In this document: in pieces, positions 10,447 through 23,087 of the stretch
Position numbering within the stretch: position 1 is the first letter of the stretch
Layout: every line of letters starts with the position of its first letter
Assembly: GCF_016097555.1 (NCBI RefSeq)
Contig: NC_054699.1
Span: forward strand, 7,133,026-7,197,025
Reading direction: 5' to 3'
Length of the DNA: 64,000 bases
From: Gigantopelta aegis
Taxonomy: Eukaryota; Mollusca; Gastropoda; Neomphalida; Peltospiridae
The notes under the pieces: generated by a model
What the model was told of the DNA's origin: nothing
Seen by the model: the letters and a program-made list of their open reading frames with translations, nothing else
Databases searched by the model: none
Made by a program: the position numbers and the translations under genes

Positions 10447-10577
10447 TCAACCAATAAAAACGTCAGCAATGGATGGAGAGTCGTTACATTGGCATAACGG
10501 GCAGATGGTTTCATGTTTCGCTTTGTAACCATGGAGAGTGCAGTCAAGGTCGCACAGGTTAATTGGTGTGCATGGGG
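10447..10577 (-). CDS. Terminal exon with an antistasin-like six-cysteine domain (partial gene)
   Basis: On the minus strand a good acceptor (TTATTTCGTTTCAG) precedes 43 codons ending in TGA at 10447. The peptide has cysteines spaced C-x5-C-x3-C-x3-GY-x7-C-x2-C-x-C, very close to the antistasin/hirustasin domain (C-x4-C-x3-C-x2-GF-x6-C-x2-C-x-C, family knowledge). Antistasin domains are secreted serine-protease inhibitor modules, often repeated and encoded by phase-1 exons. This exon starts in phase 1. An AATAAA lies 75-85 bases downstream. Upstream exons, expected at higher coordinates, were not recognised, and the region up to the gap at 12.6 kb is filled with repeats. It may be the end of a real gene or an orphan exon. 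Confidence 0.55.
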
Positions 10578-10857
10578 CTGAAACGAAATAATAATAGACT
10601 ACATATTTTGTTTTCTGACGAGCGGTGGGTCGTAGGATCTATGACACACGATAAGCTATCTAAGTAAATCATTAGAAAACAAAGTCGTTAGTCTATGCGG
10701 TATGACGTCATTCTTTCTAAGACGCTAGCTACGTTTTGCCATATTAAAAAAACCAAAAAACGTTTCTAAACGCTAATTCATAAATAAATACACAAGATAT
10801 GATTCTTTATCATCACACAAAACGTTATTTGTATTTATTACACACCAGTGTAAGATA

Positions 10858-11066
10858 TGAGTGGCGGTTCCAGAAAATACATTGGGGGGGGGGGGGGAGG
10901 GGGGGGGGGGGCAGTGACATGAGGTGGAATGCCAAGGGAACTTTGGGGGAGGTTTGGAAGGGGATAGTAAAATAATGAAAATTAATATATAATAATATAA
11001 CTATCGCAAAATTTAGGGGGGCCCTGGCCTTTGCCCCCCCCCCCCCCCCTAGATCCGCCTCTGGAT
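10858..11066 (-). mobile_element. MITE-like repeat, GGCGGATC-ended family, minus orientation
   Basis: Bounded by AGTGGCGGTTCCAG and CTAGATCCGCCTCTG, near-inverted ends. Its interior (reverse complement: AAATTTTGCGATAGTTATA) matches the copy at 26812-26968. Poly-G and poly-C tracts lie near the two ends. The CAG...CTG ends suggest a hAT-like non-autonomous element. No clean 8-bp duplication is visible. Confidence 0.6.
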
Positions 11067-11237
11067 ATTACTCATGTCATAATAATCACTCGGTATCTAA
11101 CTAGTTTAATACTGGCATGATGTGAGCGTGACGTAGATCATTTGCTGACCCAATTCGTAGAAAAATAACGTGTTGTAGGATTCAATATCTGCTTACTTCT
11201 GCGTTGCAGCTTGTTTGCAGTTTGTTTGTAATAAATA

Positions 11238-11384
11238 AAATACGAAACTAGCTTGCTTGTCATACCATTTTTATGAAACTCATGAATAGTGTTGGTATCT
11301 AACTCGCTTTCGCTCGTCAGATACTAAAACTGTTCACTCACTTCATAAAAATAGTACGACAGTCAAGCTCGTTTAGTGTTCTAT
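11238..11384. repeat. Foldback (imperfect palindrome)
   Basis: The two arms (about 11238-11298 and 11320-11384) are reverse complements with some mismatches. They are read through ACGAAACTAGCTTGCTTGTC on one side and GTACGACAGTCAAGCTCGTT on the other, with a short central loop containing CGCTTTCGCTCG. Likely a small foldback/MITE-type repeat. Confidence 0.6.
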
Positions 11385-12109
11385 ATATACTGCATTGAAA
11401 CTAATTATTTAAAGAGTGTGTTACAGAAATTCTAGTCTTACTCGAGTCGAGTTGGGCGTATGTCAGGTCATCTATATTTTGAGAGACACTATAGAACCAT
11501 TTTAGGGTGTATACTATCAAATCAAATCCCATAGACAACAATAGTAACATATGTGGCTAAAACGTCTACCTGCAGCGTATCAATCGACATAAAAAAAAAA
11601 TTGGGAAATAAATGAAATGTAACCTAGTACAAATATTAGAACGATCAGAAACACGTTTAATATACAGCCACTAGTATGTCATACAGAAAAATATATTTGA
11701 TATGTAATTACAACCGTTAAAAAGTCTCTGTTAGTCAATAGTATCTTTAAAATTGCAGCAAACTCAGGAATGTCCCTTTAAAGTGAATCAGAAAAAATTG
11801 AGGGTCAAGCTGCTAATTTCTGAGATAACGGGTAGCGTCTGTGACTACCCTAGTTCCGCATACAATTCGAATACTTTTTTACACGTACCCCATACATATT
11901 TCAAGCACAAGGCTACTTGACACAGTGGTACTAGATGAAATAAAATTGCATACATTTGTTTTGCCCAGATGAAACTATTTTACCCATATTTATCACCAAT
12001 CACAGGACTTTTGGTGTTCTTTTCTCTATCAAAAATTCAGTGCACTTCGAACTTTGACCCAGCCGGAAGTTATTTGGTTTAGTACTACCTATAGAGAGCT
12101 GTAGCTGTC
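11385..12109. other. Non-coding stretch, no gene seen
   Basis: No ORF or exon with recognisable sequence. The end of this stretch (about 11960-12080) shares short phrases such as TCGAACTTTGAC with 30440-30530, suggesting an old dispersed repeat. Confidence 0.4.
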
Positions 12110-12425
12110 TCATGTGTTTGGGTTAAATAATCGAATCCCTCAATATCGGTTGACACAATTCCCTGATTGGGTTTCTTTCCGTCCTAACCAATGCCCCACG
12201 ACTGGTATATCAAAGGTTGTGGTATGTACTGTCTTTACTATGAGCATGTCAAATGAAAGATTTTTTGCTGCGATTGGGAAAATGTAACGGTTTTTTTCTG
12301 AAGACTATAACGAAATTTTACATCCGTCAGCCGATGATTAATTAATCAATAAGTTACAGTGATATCACTAAACAGAACACAAGCTGGAACCATTTTATGG
12401 TTGTTTTATAACAAATTGTCCCCAG
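12110..12425 (+). mobile_element. Degraded SINE of the GACTGGTATATCAAAG family
   Basis: Contains the family's diagnostic phrase CCACGACTGGTATATCAAAG at about 12197-12216, then a degraded body and the CAGCCGATGATTAAT segment near the 3' end. The tRNA-like head is not clear in this copy. Confidence 0.6.
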
Positions 12426-12608
12426 TTAACCTTGGTTAGGTTAATTTGTTTTTAAGAGATGATAACATCCACAGTTTTGAAGAGGAACACCCAACCTATC
12501 AAAATTGACTTATACTTTGTTTTAACCAACATTTTCGTCAACATGTTTTTGCGAATTATTTTTCCATACGTTGCCATTATGCCTATAATACCCTTTAGAA
12601 TGAAGACG

Positions 12609-12808
12609 NNNNNNNNNNNNNNNNNNNNNNNNNNNNNNNNNNNNNNNNNNNNNNNNNNNNNNNNNNNNNNNNNNNNNNNNNNNNNNNNNNNNNNNNNNNN
12701 NNNNNNNNNNNNNNNNNNNNNNNNNNNNNNNNNNNNNNNNNNNNNNNNNNNNNNNNNNNNNNNNNNNNNNNNNNNNNNNNNNNNNNNNNNNNNNNNNNNN
12801 NNNNNNNN
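12609..12808. other. Assembly gap (200 N)
   Basis: Exactly 200 unknown bases, the usual fixed-size scaffold gap. True length is unknown. Any reading frame drawn across it is meaningless. Confidence 0.98.
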
Positions 12809-12905
12809 GCCACACCCTACGTTCAGCCAGCTGTTAGCCGGTAAACTTTTTGCAGACTATTTTCGACTGGTTCTCGAACTGATAATTCAGTTTAATGTAT
12901 AACTG

Positions 12906-13018
12906 AATGATTTCAACTTATTTTTTTGTGCTTATATCCAATTACGTTTCAATCGCGCTGTCCTGGGCACAAACCTCAGCTATCTGGGCTGTCTGTCCAG
13001 GCCAGTGGGTTAGTACTT
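12906..13018 (-). mobile_element. 3' part of a tRNA-derived SINE (same family as 24209-24462)
   Basis: Reverse complement carries CACTGGCCTGGACAGACA and AATTGGATATAAGCA, which match the 3' half of the SINE at 24209. The 5' head is replaced by the GA microsatellite that follows. Confidence 0.7.
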
Positions 13019-13020
13019 TA

Positions 13021-14243
<1,223 letters not shown>

Positions 14244-14420
14244 AAATTACCAAGAAGAAGAAGTTTGTTTTGTTTAACGACACTACTAGAGCACATTGTT
14301 TTTTTTAATCAACAGTTACTGGATGTGAAACATTTCGTAATTCGACATAATACAGTCTTAGAGTTCAGTCACAAAATCAAAAGAAGAGGGTATTTATTTG
14401 ACTACTGAGCACATGTTAAT
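14244..14420 (-). mobile_element. 3' fragment of a SINE, minus orientation
   Basis: Begins GTTTGTTTTGTTTAACGACA, the reverse complement of the family's 3' tail, and then decays within about 150 bases. Confidence 0.5.
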
Positions 14421-14483
14421 TTGCGACAATTTGATGCCTATCATAATGGTTATTTTAACTCCTAAAAGAGAAAGGAAAGGAAA

Positions 14484-14850
14484 GGAAATGTTTTATTTAA
14501 TGACGCACTCAACACATTTTATTTACGGTTATATGGCGTCGGACATATGGTTAAGGACCACACAGATATATAGAGAGGAAACCCGCTGTCGCCACTTCAT
14601 GGGCTACTCTTTTTGATCAGCAGTAAGGGATATACCCTTCTTTTATATGCACCATCCCACAGACTAGCGCGGCGTCGACTTTTTTTTTTTTTCATCCCAC
14701 AGACAGGATAACACATACCACGGCCTTTGATATACCAGTCGTGGTGCACTGGCTGGAACGAGAAATAGCCCAAATGGGCCCACTGATGGAGATCGATCCC
14801 AAACCGACCGCGCATGAAGCGAACGCTTTACCACTGGGCTACGTCCAACC
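14484..14850 (-). mobile_element. tRNA-derived SINE, minus orientation, near full length
   Basis: Read on the minus strand, it opens with a tRNA-like head: AGCCCAGTGGTAAAGCG as A box and GGGATCGATC as B box. The body with TGGTATATCAAAGGCCGTGG follows and then a tail near ACGCCATATAACCG. A short T run and duplicated CATCCCACAGAC phrase interrupt the middle. Confidence 0.75.
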
Positions 14851-16117
14851 TCCTAAAAGAGAAAGAGAAGAAACCAGTTATCGCCATTTAGGCTATTCCT
14901 ACCGATAACGCAGCAAGGCATTTTTATGTGCACGTTTCCATAAATAGGACATTACATACCAGTCTTAGATGTACTAGCCCTGGGGGTACATGGTGGGAGG
15001 AAGTGTGTGAGTGGGGGGGGGGGGGGGGCAGAATCCTTTCAGAAGAGAGTAGTTTCTGAATATTGTTTGGGTAGTGTTTTGATAGCAAGGGTAGTGTTTA
15101 ACTTAGTCTGGTTATTGCTTAGGTGATGGAGGCGGGCTATTTCTCGCTCCAGCTAATATGTGCTAATATGCCGGTGCACCACGACTGATATATTAAAGGC
15201 CGTGGTATATGCTTTCCCCCCCACCCCCCAAAAAAAAACCCCCACAAAAAAAACCCCACAGCAAAAACAACCCCCCCCAAACCAAACAACACAAACAATA
15301 AAACAACACCCCCCAAACAAACAACACAAAAAAAACCCTCAACCCCAACAACACAAAACACCCCTAACAAATAAAACATCAACCACCCCTCCACCACCCA
15401 CCCACCAGCAGAAGGTTACACTAGTACATGTACATAAATAAAGTCTACGAAAAGTTGGTCTATAGGCATGAGTGGTAAAACAATTTTCCGAGATTGCAGC
15501 TCCATTAGGCGGTCAAAGGTTAGTTCATCTGTCAGCAGCACTGTAATCACCACGACGTAGTACGAGTTCAGGCTGCGTTCAGTATACACGGTGTGCTGTA
15601 AGCACCTGCCAACAGTTTGACTGGTTCTGTTTCTGTCACATTCATTAAGGAGAGTGTGTAGCTCAGAATCGACTGACCTCCAATGATCCAGGTACTAGTG
15701 TTGCCCCAATTAATGTCTTAAAAATGGTATATCGAATATCTTGGTATGTACTGTCATGGCTATGAAAAATGTATATAAAAGAATTCTCGCTACTTTATTA
15801 TAGGAGTATCTTATGTGACGATCACGGAATTCTTCTGTTTCTCGGGACCAAATGTCGAAATAAACATGTTATACACCAAATTGTTGTAGGTAAAATTGGG
15901 CTAAGATGTTATTAAACAAGTATTAATATCCTAGAATTTCCTAACGTTACGGACTGATTATGTGAAGTTGAACTCGAGTGGGGAGGGGTAGGGGGTTGGG
16001 TGGGGGGGGGGGGGATGCCGTTGACATAATGCTGCGTCATCCCAGAGGACAACTGAAACGTCTTTACGAAGACTGCGTTGTCAGGAAAACCAGCAATGTT
16101 TGTACATATATGTCAAC
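14851..16117. other. Repeat fragments and A/C-rich low-complexity DNA
   Basis: Holds a G run (15015-15030), a short SINE piece (15130-15215), about 190 bases of A/C-rich sequence (15220-15410), and a further SINE-like fragment at 15700-15870. No credible gene. The C-type lectin promoter begins at its right end. Confidence 0.5.
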
Positions 16118-16130
16118 CAGATTAAAGCTT

Positions 16131-16137
16131 TATATAG
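16131..16137 (+). promoter_or_regulatory. TATA box of lectin gene 1
   Basis: TATATAG followed by TGAAATACGCAGT and GGAATAAAAC, 53 bases upstream of the exon-1 ATG. The same block recurs at 43327-43337 and 46933-46943 with the same spacing to ATG, so it is conserved among the paralogues while sequence further upstream is not. Confidence 0.6.
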
Positions 16138-16189
16138 TGAAATACGCAGTTAGAAAGCGCAGGAATAAAACCCAGCTCCTTTATTCGAC

Positions 16190-16229
16190 ATGTTTGTGAT
16201 ATTTGTATTGTACACGGCGTGTGTCACAC
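16190..16229 (+). CDS. C-type lectin gene 1, exon 1 (signal peptide)
   Basis: ATG opens MFVIFVLYTACVT, a short hydrophobic secretion signal, and ends after one base of the next codon at a strong donor (GTAAGT, 16230). The phase fits exon 2 at 22794 exactly. It is too short to appear as an ORF. It was found because the same exon, with the same flanks, occurs at 43390 and 46996. The protein should be secreted. Confidence 0.75.
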
Positions 16230-16579
16230 GTAAGTAAACGTCATATGTTATAAAATTACTGTTGCATGTCACTGTACGTGACCTGCTTTTTTGGCATAAA
16301 ATGTGATGTCTGTGATGCAGTAAAATGTGATGTCTGTGATATATTGAAATATAATACTTACGTACTAATTACGAAAATAATAACTAGCATGTAGCATGTA
16401 AAGCTGTCAAGAGACCCTGATCACATCTTGTTATAAATACCAGTGTTACCAGGTTTTGTATGTAAAATCCAGTACTAATGTTACACAGTCAAAACAGTAG
16501 TAAATAAATATAATTTAATCTGGACTTATACATAATATGCACAAAGCGCTCAGTCTAATGCTGTTTGGAAAGTTAAAAA

Positions 16580-16896
16580 AGTTTAAAGTTTGTTTTGTTT
16601 AACGACACCACCAGAGAACATTGGCTAATTAATCATCGGCTATTGGATGTCAAACATTCGGTAATGTTGACTCGTAGTCTCCAGAGGAAACCGTTACATG
16701 TTTCCATTAGCAGCAAGGGATCTTTTATGCGCACTTTCCAACAGACAGGACAGCACAAACCATGTACTTTGATATACCAGTCGTGAGACGGAAAATCTCA
16801 ACCAGAGAATAGCTCCACTGAGTAGGTTCGATCCTGCTTCCTAAAATCATCTCAAGACCAGGCATGTGCTCTACCGACTGAGTCAGATCTCGCCCC
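16580..16896 (-). mobile_element. tRNA-derived SINE, minus orientation
   Basis: On the minus strand the head reads GACTCAGTCGGTAGAGCA (A box) and then AGGATCGAACC (B-box-like). The shared body and tail (TTAAACAAAACAAACTTT) follow. It lies head to head with the SINE at 16975. Confidence 0.7.
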
Positions 16897-16974
16897 CCCC
16901 CCCCCCCATGTTGTTTTTAAACGCTAATTTCACAGAAATTAATCTTTTGCTTTTGCTCTTAAACCACTAGCACG

Positions 16975-17283
16975 GGGCGGGATGTTGCCCAGTGCTAAAG
17001 CGCTTGCCTGATGCGCGGTCGGTGAGGCTTGGATCCACATCGGTGAGTCCAGTGGGCTATTTCTCGTATGCAAACGACTGGTTTATCAAAGGCCGCGGCT
17101 TGTGCTATCCTGTCTGTGGTATGGTGCATATACAAGATTCCTTGCTACTAATGGACAAATATAGCGGGTTTCCTTTCTAAGACTATATGTCAAAATTACC
17201 AAATGTTTGACATCCAATAGCCGATGATTAATACAGCAATGTGTTCTAGCTGTATCGTTAAACAAAGCAAACTTTTAACTTTT
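16975..17283 (+). mobile_element. tRNA-derived SINE, plus orientation, near full length
   Basis: Head GCCCAGTGCTAAAGCGCTTG (A box) and CTTGGATCCACATC (B-box-like), then GGGCTATTTCTCG, the CTGGTTTATCAAAGGCCG body and tail TCGTTAAACAAAGCAAACTT. It sits in intron 1 of lectin gene 1. Confidence 0.75.
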
Positions 17284-17448
17284 CAAACCTCCAGCAATAT
17301 ATAGTAACAGGTGTCTCTCGTGACATATAAAGAATGAAGGTAATTTAATGTCCCACATATATAATGTCTGGAACCATGGTTTTATAATGTAGGCCTACTA
17401 ATAAAGTATAATAGTAATATTGAAACAAAAACTCTACTGCAAGTACTG

Positions 17449-17484
17449 CTGCTGCTGCTGTTGCTGCTGCTACTACTACTACTA

Positions 17485-17536
<52 letters not shown>

Positions 17537-17550
17537 CACTGCTATTGTTG

Positions 17551-17598
<48 letters not shown>

Positions 17599-17604
17599 TT
17601 ACTA

Positions 17605-17659
<55 letters not shown>

Positions 17660-17697
17660 TGCTATTGTTGCTACTACTACTGCTATTGTTGCTACTA

Positions 17698-17735
<38 letters not shown>

Positions 17736-20700
17736 ACTACTACTACTACTACTCCTCCTACTATTACTCCTACTACTACTACTACTACTACTACTACTGC
17801 TATTGTTGCTACTACTACTACTACTACTACTACTACTGCTATTGTTGCTACTACTACTGCTGCTGCTGTTACTACTACTACTGCTGCTGCTGCTGTTACT
17901 ACTACTACTGCTGCTGCTGTTACTACTACTGCTGCTGCTGTTACTACTACTACTGCTTCTGTTACTACTGCTGCTGCTGCTGCTGCTGCTACTACTACTA
18001 CTACTACTACTACTACTGCTATTGTTGCTACTACTACTACTATTGTTGCTACTACTACTGCTGCTGCTGTTACTACTACTACTGCTGCTGCTGCTGTTAC
18101 TACTACTACTGCTGCTGCTGTTACTACTACTACTGCTGCTGCTGCTGTTACTACTACTACTGCTGCTGTTACTACTACTACTGCTGCTGCTGCTGTTACT
18201 ACTACTACTGCTTCTGTTACTACTGCTGCTGCTGTTACTACTACTACTGCTGCTGCTGCTGTTACTACTACTACTGCTTCTGTTACTACTGCTGCTGCTG
18301 TTACTACTACTACTGCTTCTGTTACTACTGCTGCTGCTGCTGCTGCTGCTACTACTACTACTACTACTACTACTACTGCTATTGTTGCTACTACTACTAC
18401 TATTGTTGCTACTACTACTGCTGCTGCTGTTACTACTACTACTGCTGCTGCTGCTGTTACTACTACTACTGCTGCTGCTGTTACTACTACTACTGCTGCT
18501 GCTGCTGTTACTACTACTACTGCTGCTGCTGTTACTACTACTACTGCTTCTGTTACTACTGCTGCTGCTGCTGCTGCTGCTACTACTACTACTACTACTA
18601 CTACTACTGCTATTGTTGCTACTACTACTGCTGCTGTTACTACTACTACTACTGCTGCTGTTACTACAACTACTGCTGCTGTTACTACAACTACTGCTGC
18701 TGTTACTACTACTACTGCTGCTGCTATTACTACTACTACTACTATTGCTACTGTTACTACTACTGCTGCTGCTGTTACTACTACTACTGCTGCTGCTGCT
18801 GTTACTACTACTACTGCTGCTGTTACTACTACTACTACTACTGCTGCTGTTACTACTACTACTGCTGCTGTTACTACTACTACTACTACTACTGCTGCTG
18901 TTACTACTACTACTGCTGCTGTTACTACTACTACTACTACTGCTGTTACTACTACTGCTGCTGCTGTTACTACTACTACTACTACTACTGCTGCTGTTAC
19001 TACTACTACTACTACTGCTGCTGTTACTACTACTGCTGCTGCTGTTACTACTACTACTACTGCTGCTGCTGTTACTACTACTACTGCTGCTGTTACTACT
19101 ACTACTGCTGCTGTTACTACTACTACTACTGCTGCTGCTGCTGTTACTACTACTACTACTGCTGCTGCTGTTACTACTACTGCTGCTGCTGTTACTACTA
19201 CTACTACTGCTGCTGCTGTTACTACTACTACTACTGCTGCTGCTGCTGTTACTACTACTACTACTGCTGCTGCTGTTACTACTACTACTGCTGCTGCTGT
19301 TACTACTACTGCTGCTGCTGCTGTTACTACTACTACTACTACTGCTGCTGTTACTACTACTACTACTACTGCTGCTGCTGTTACTACTACTGCTGCTGCT
19401 GTTACTACTACTACTACTACTGCTGCTGTTACTACTACTACTACTGCTGTTGCTGTTACTACTACTACTGCTGCTGTTACTACTACTACTACTACTGCTG
19501 CTGTTACTACTACTACTACTACTACTGCTGCTGTTACTACTACTACTGCTGCTGCTGTTACTACTACTGCTGCTGCTGCTGTTACTACTACTACTACTGC
19601 TGCTGTTACTACTACTACTGCTGCTGCTGTTACTACTACTACTGCTGCTGCTGTTACTACTAACTGCTGCTGCTGCTGTTACTACTACTACTACTGCTGT
19701 TACTACTACTACTGCTGCTGTTACTACTACTACTACTGCTGCTGCTGTTACTACTACTACTGCTGCTGCTGTTACTACTACTGCTGCTGCTGTTACTACT
19801 ACTACTGCTGCTGCTGTTACTACTACTGCTGCTGCTGCTGTTACTACTACTACTACTGCTGTTACTACTACTACTGCTGCTGTTACTACTACTACTACTG
19901 CTGCTGCTGTTACTACTACTACTGCTGCTGCTGTTACTACTACTGCTGCTGCTGTTACTACTACTACTGCTGCTGCTGTTACTACTACTACTACTGCTGC
20001 TGTTACTACTACTACTGCTGCTGCTGTTACTACTACTGCTGCTGCTGCTGTTACTACTACTACTGCTGCTGTTACTACTACTACTACTACTGCTGCTGTT
20101 ACTACTACTACTACTACTGCTGCTGTTACTACTACTACTGCTGCTGTTACTACTACTACTACTACTGCTGCTGTTACTACTACTACTACTACTGCTGCTG
20201 TTACTACTACTACTACTGCTGCTGCTGTTACTACTACTGCTGCTGCTGCTGTTACTACTACTACTACTGCTGCTGTTACTACTACTACTGCTGCTGCTGT
20301 TACTACTACTGCTGCTGCTGCTGTTACTACTACTACTGCTGCTGTTACTACTACTACTACTACTGCTGCTGTTACTACTACTACTGCTGCTGCTGTTACT
20401 ACTACTGCTGCTGCTGTTACTACTACTTCTACTGCTGCTGTTACTACTACTACTGCTGCTGTTACTACTACTACTACTGCTGCTGTTACTACTACTACTG
20501 CTGCTGCTGTTACTACTACTACTACTGCTGCTGCTGTTACTACTACTGCTGCTGCTGCTGTTACTACTACTGCTGCTGCTGCTGTTACTACTACTACTAC
20601 TGCTGCTGTTACTACTACTACTGCTGCTGCTGTTACTACTACTACTGCTGCTGCTGTTACTACTACTACTGCTGCTGTTACTACTACTACTACTACTGCT

Positions 20701-22710
20701 GCTGTTACTACTACTACTACTACTGCTGCTGTTACTACTACTACTGCTGCTGCTGTTACTACTACTGCTGCTGCTGCTGTTACTACTACTACTACTGCTG
20801 CTGTTACTACTACTACTGCTGCTGTTACTACTACTGCTGCTGCTGTTACTACTACTTCTACTGCTGCTGTTACTACTACTACTGCTGCTGTTACTACTAC
20901 TACTACTGCTGCTGTTACTACTACTACTACTACTGCTGCTGTTACTACTACTACTGCTGCTGCTGTTACTACTACTGCTGCTGCTGCTGTTACTACTACT
21001 ACTACTGCTGCTGTTATTACTACTACTGCTGCTGCTGTTACTACTACTGCTGCTGCTGTTACTACTACTTCTACTGCTGCTGTTACTACTACTACTGCTG
21101 CTGTTACTACTACTACTACTGCTGCTGTTACTACTACTACTGCTGTTACTACTACTACTGCTGCTGCTGTTACTACTACTGCTGCTGCTGTTACTACTAC
21201 TACTGCTGCTGCTGTTACTACTACTACTGCTGCTGCTGTTACTACTACTACTGCTGCTGCTGTTACTACTACTGCTGCTGCTGCTGTTACTACTACTACT
21301 GCTGCTGTTACTACTACTACTACTACTGCTGCTGTTACTACTACTACTACTACTGCTGCTGTTACTACTACTACTGCTGCTGCTGTTACTACTACTGCTG
21401 CTGCTGCTGTTACTACTACTACTACTGCTGCTGTTACTACTACTACTGCTGCTGCTGTTACTACTACTGCTGCTGCTGTTACTACTACTGCTGCTGCTGT
21501 TACTACTACTTCTACTGCTGCTGTTACTACTACTACTGCTGCTGTTACTACTACTACTACTGCTGCTGTTACTACTACTACTGCTGCTGCTGTTACTACT
21601 ACTACTGCTGCTGCTGTTACTACTACTGCTGCTGCTGTTACTACTACTTCTACTGCTGCTGTTACTACTACTACTGCTGCTGTTACTACTACTACTACTG
21701 CTGCTGTTACTACTACTACTGCTGCTGCTGTTACTACTACTGCTGCTGCTGTTACTACTACTACTGCTGCTGCTGTTACTACTACTACTGCTGCTGCTGT
21801 TACTACTACTGCTGCTGCTGCTGTTACTACTACTACTGCTGCTGTTACTACTACTACTACTACTGCTGCTGTTACTACTACTACTACTACTGCTGCTGTT
21901 ACTACTACTACTGCTGCTGCTGTTACTACTACTGCTGCTGCTGCTGTTACTACTACTACTACTGCTGCTGTTACTACTACTACTGCTGCTGCTGTTACTA
22001 CTACTGCTGTTACTACTACTTCTACTGCTGCTGTTACTACTACTGCTGCTGCTGTTACTACTACTTCTACTGCTGCTGTTACTACTACTACTGCTGCTGT
22101 TACTACTACTACTGCTGCTGTTACTACTACTACTGCTGCTGTTGCTGTTACTACTACTACTACTGCTGCTGCTGCTGTTACTACTACTACTACTGCTGCT
22201 GTTACTACTACTACTGCTGCTGCTGTTACTACTACTGCTGCTGCTGCTGTTACTACTACTACTACTGCTGCTGTTACTACTACTACTACTACTGCTGCTG
22301 TTACTACTACTGCTGCTGCTGTTACTACTACTACTACTACTGCTGCTGTTACTACTACTACTACTACTACTACTGCTGTTGCTGTTACTACTACTACTGC
22401 TGCTGTTACTACTACTACTGCTGCTGTTACTACTACTACTACTACTGCTGCTGTTACTACTACTACTGCTGCTGTTACTACTACTACTACTACTGCTGCT
22501 GTTACTACTACTACTACTACTACTACTGCTGCTGTTACTACTACTATTGCTGCTGCTGTTACTACTACCGCTGCTGCTGCTGTTACTACTACTACTACTG
22601 CTGCTGTTACTACTACTACTGCTGCTGCTGTTACTACTACTTCTACTGCTGCTGTTACTACTACTACTGCTGCTGCTGCTGTTACTATTACTTCTACCGC
22701 CTGTGCTGCT
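17449..22710. repeat. 5.3-kb composite triplet array (ACT/GCT/GTT) in intron 1 of lectin gene 1
   Basis: The first 600 bases are nearly pure (ACT)n and (GCT)n blocks with occasional ATTGTT. From about 17860 the pattern becomes GTT(ACT)3-8(GCT)2-4, units of 18-36 bases, about 21 on average. Triplet phase is kept over the whole array except for one extra base near 19662, so very long stop-free frames arise on both strands (poly-Leu, Thr/Ala/Val, Ser/Asn). These are not genes. There is no start context, no complexity, and the array lies between two lectin exons. The paralogous intron of gene 2 lacks it. Confidence 0.95.
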
Positions 22711-22793
22711 GCTGCTACTTCTACTGATATTAGTAGGGTGCTGTAATGCCATTGGTGTAAAACGTTAATTGGAATATATGCATATCTTTACAG

Positions 22794-23087
22794 TTATCAG
22801 CAGCCAGAAAGAGGACCCGGATGTTTCCAAGTGCCCTGCTAAACTGACGAGAAACCAGTATCTGGCAGCACGGGGTGACATGTGTTACGAGTTTGTCCTC
22901 TACAAGACTAGAATCCAGACACAAGCGGAGCGGGAGTGCGCCGTGAATGGAGGAAATCTCGTCACAGTCAAGGACAAAAGTATGGAGGATTTCATTGGGG
23001 ACATGATGCACAAGTTAAGATATGATGGGCGGGTCTGGATTGGACTGAACGATATTAAAACTGAAGGGGAGTACCACTGGAGCACAG
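22794..23087 (+). CDS. C-type lectin gene 1, exon 2 (first half of CTLD)
   Basis: Acceptor TTTACAG at 22793 and donor GTAGAT at 23088 enclose 294 bases in phase 1 on both sides. The peptide starts just after the signal peptide (ISSQKEDPDVSKCPAKL) and has the long-form N-terminal Cys pair (CPAK, MCYEFV), then ERECAVNGGNLVTV, EDFIGDMM and the core VWIGLNDI motif, ending YHWSTG. That is the first half of a C-type lectin domain (family knowledge). The equivalent exon of gene 2 at 51940 has the same length and borders. It joins exon 1 (16190) across the triplet array and exon 3 at 24636. As a secreted CTLD it may bind glycans or other ligands, but the loop residues needed to predict sugar specificity lie in exon 3 and are not canonical. 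Confidence 0.85.

Noticed and set aside
12459-12902. Reading frames running through the N tract
   Set aside because: They consist mostly of unknown residues across an assembly gap.
14484-17283. tRNA genes suggested by A and B boxes
   Set aside because: Boxes sit in SINE heads. The sequences do not fold as full cloverleaves and are followed by SINE bodies.
17420-22768. Very long frames (747, 1761, 1030 and 208 codons) of poly-Leu, Thr/Ala/Val or Ser/Asn
   Set aside because: They arise only because a triplet array contains no stop in most frames. No start context or complexity is seen, and the array lies in an intron.
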